Source of the DNA: an uncultured Planctomycetaceae bacterium
GTDB taxonomy: Bacteria > Planctomycetota > Planctomycetia > Pirellulales > UBA1268
Length of the DNA: 6,708 nucleotides
Assembly: GCA_903949225.1 (NCBI GenBank)
Contig: CAJAYZ010000898.1
Location: 1-6,708 of the forward strand
Direction of reading: 5' to 3'
Each line of letters starts with the position of its first letter. Position 1 is the first letter of the stretch. The position numbers were made by a program, and so were the translations under genes. The notes below the pieces were generated by a model. It was not told where the DNA came from. It searched no databases and was given only the letters and a program-made list of their open reading frames with translations. Shown here in pieces: positions 5,919 through 6,708 of this stretch.

Positions 5919-6708
5919 ATGACAACGCCACACGCACCCGCCGCCGCCGACCGCGCCGCGGCCTTGGTCCGCCCCGACATCGCTGCCCTGGCCGGTTACG
6001 TGCCGGGGGAGCAGCCGCAGGGAGGGGAGTGGATCAAGCTCAACACGAACGAAAATCCCTACGCTCCCTCGCCGGAAGTGGCTGGCGCCGTGACGGCGCT
6101 CTTCGCCGGGAGGACCCTCGCCAAGTATCCCGACCCGGTCGCCAACCGGTTCCGCGAAAAAGCGGCCGAAGTCCTCGGGGTCGATCCCGACTGGATCCTC
6201 TGCGGCAACGGCAGCGACGATCTCCTCACGATCCTCGTCCGCACCTTCGTCGGGACGGGCGGGGCTCTGCGGGTGCCGACACCGAGCTACATCCTCTACC
6301 GCACGCTCGCCGGCATCCAGGGCGTCGTCTGCGAGGAGATCCCGTACGAGCGCGATTGGTTGCTCGGCCCCGAGTTCTGCACCCCCACCACCGCCGCCGG
6401 CGATCCGGTGCGTCTGGCGATCATCGCCAATCCCAACAGCCCCTCCGGCACACTCATTCCCCCTGACGCGGTCGCGGCGCTCGCCGCCCGTCTCCCCTGT
6501 GCGCTGGTCGTCGACGAGGCCTACGGCGATTTTGCCGATGCCAACTGCCTCGACCTCGTCCGCGGAAGCGACCGGGTGATCGTCACCCGCAGCTTCAGCA
6601 AGTCGTACGCGCTGGCCGGGCTGCGATTCGGGTTCGCGGTGGCCCAGCCTGCCGTCATCCGCCAGCTCGAGAAGGTCAAGGATTCCTACAACTGCGATGC
6701 GCTCTCGA
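5919..6708 (+). CDS. hisC: Histidinol-phosphate aminotransferase, 3' end outside window
   Basis: This PLP-dependent class I/II aminotransferase converts imidazole-acetol phosphate and glutamate to histidinol phosphate in histidine synthesis, in the cytoplasm. The first 263 residues are present, out of a usual 350-380, and the frame runs off the window end. Visible landmarks are LNTNENPYAPSP (41-52), where substrate recognition begins; GNGSDDLL (97-104), which contacts the cofactor phosphate; P-T-P-S-Y (120-124); NPNSPSGT (171-178); VVDEAYGDF (197-205), with the aspartate that pairs with the PLP nitrogen; and SFSKSYALAGLRFGF (225-239), whose lysine 228 should carry PLP. KVKDSYN (252-258) is also typical of HisC. 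The ATG at 5919 has GAGG at 5903-5906, a rather long spacing of 12 bases. No other his gene is in the window, so the gene probably stands outside a his cluster, at least on its upstream side. Confidence 0.95.
   Translation, partial: MTTPHAPAAADRAAALVRPDIAALAGYVPGEQPQGGEWIKLNTNENPYAPSPEVAGAVTALFAGRTLAKYPDPVANRFREKAAEVLGVDPDWILCGNGSDDLLTILVRTFVGTGGALRVPTPSYILYRTLAGIQGVVCEEIPYERDWLLGPEFCTPTTAAGDPVRLAIIANPNSPSGTLIPPDAVAALAARLPCALVVDEAYGDFADANCLDLVRGSDRVIVTRSFSKSYALAGLRFGFAVAQPAVIRQLEKVKDSYNCDALS

Noticed and set aside
4158..5933. Very long minus-strand open frame (591 codons) opposite the adaptor gene
   Set aside because: It lies antisense to HlyD and across the YdcZ gene, is rich in Arg, Gly, Asp and His low-complexity sequence and shows no family motif. 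It is a by-product of GC-rich codon usage.
5744..5980. N-terminal extension of the YdcZ-family protein to an ATG at 5980
   Set aside because: The extension is not membrane-like, overlaps the hisC start and exceeds the family length. The GTG at 5743 has a good ribosome-binding site.

Overview
The window looks like a GC-rich planctomycete-type genome (Pirellulales-like); this is an inference. It rests on the very high G+C (43 of 60 bases at 421-480), the Gfo/Idh/MocA oxidoreductase of the kind these bacteria carry in many copies (LDWDLWLGP and WRGWWDFG motifs), and the density of short or overlapping gene junctions. No rRNA, tRNA, CRISPR array or insertion sequence was seen.

Layout. Bases 1 to about 345 read on the minus strand as an internal piece of a beta-sandwich-like domain (GVKVWLNGKLI, GWNTILIK), at visibly lower G+C. 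At about 345-352 this abruptly meets the middle of a plus-strand Gfo/Idh/MocA oxidoreductase that lacks its whole NAD-binding half and ends at 1091. The junction is either a real rearrangement or an assembly chimera. A roughly 500-base non-coding stretch follows. It holds a hairpin right after the oxidoreductase stop, several perfect inverted repeats and an operator-like palindrome.

Bases 1599-5264 form one tight four-gene operon: a TetR regulator of the CecR/CerR type, an FtsX/MacB/DevC-like permease, an ABC ATPase and a HlyD-type membrane fusion protein. All three internal junctions are the same four-base ATGA stop/start overlap. The gene set makes a complete inner-membrane exporter and its adaptor, with the likely repressor as first gene. 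No outer-membrane channel gene is present. The substrate is not readable from sequence.

Convergent to this operon is a small YdcZ-family (DMT) membrane protein, best started at a GTG at 5743. Divergent from it is hisC (histidinol-phosphate aminotransferase), which runs off the window end.

The main points for a second look are the junction near base 350, the exporter operon with its candidate operator at 1508-1525, and the possible translation-controlling structure just before the regulator start. I did not find convincing evidence for an entirely new type of system.
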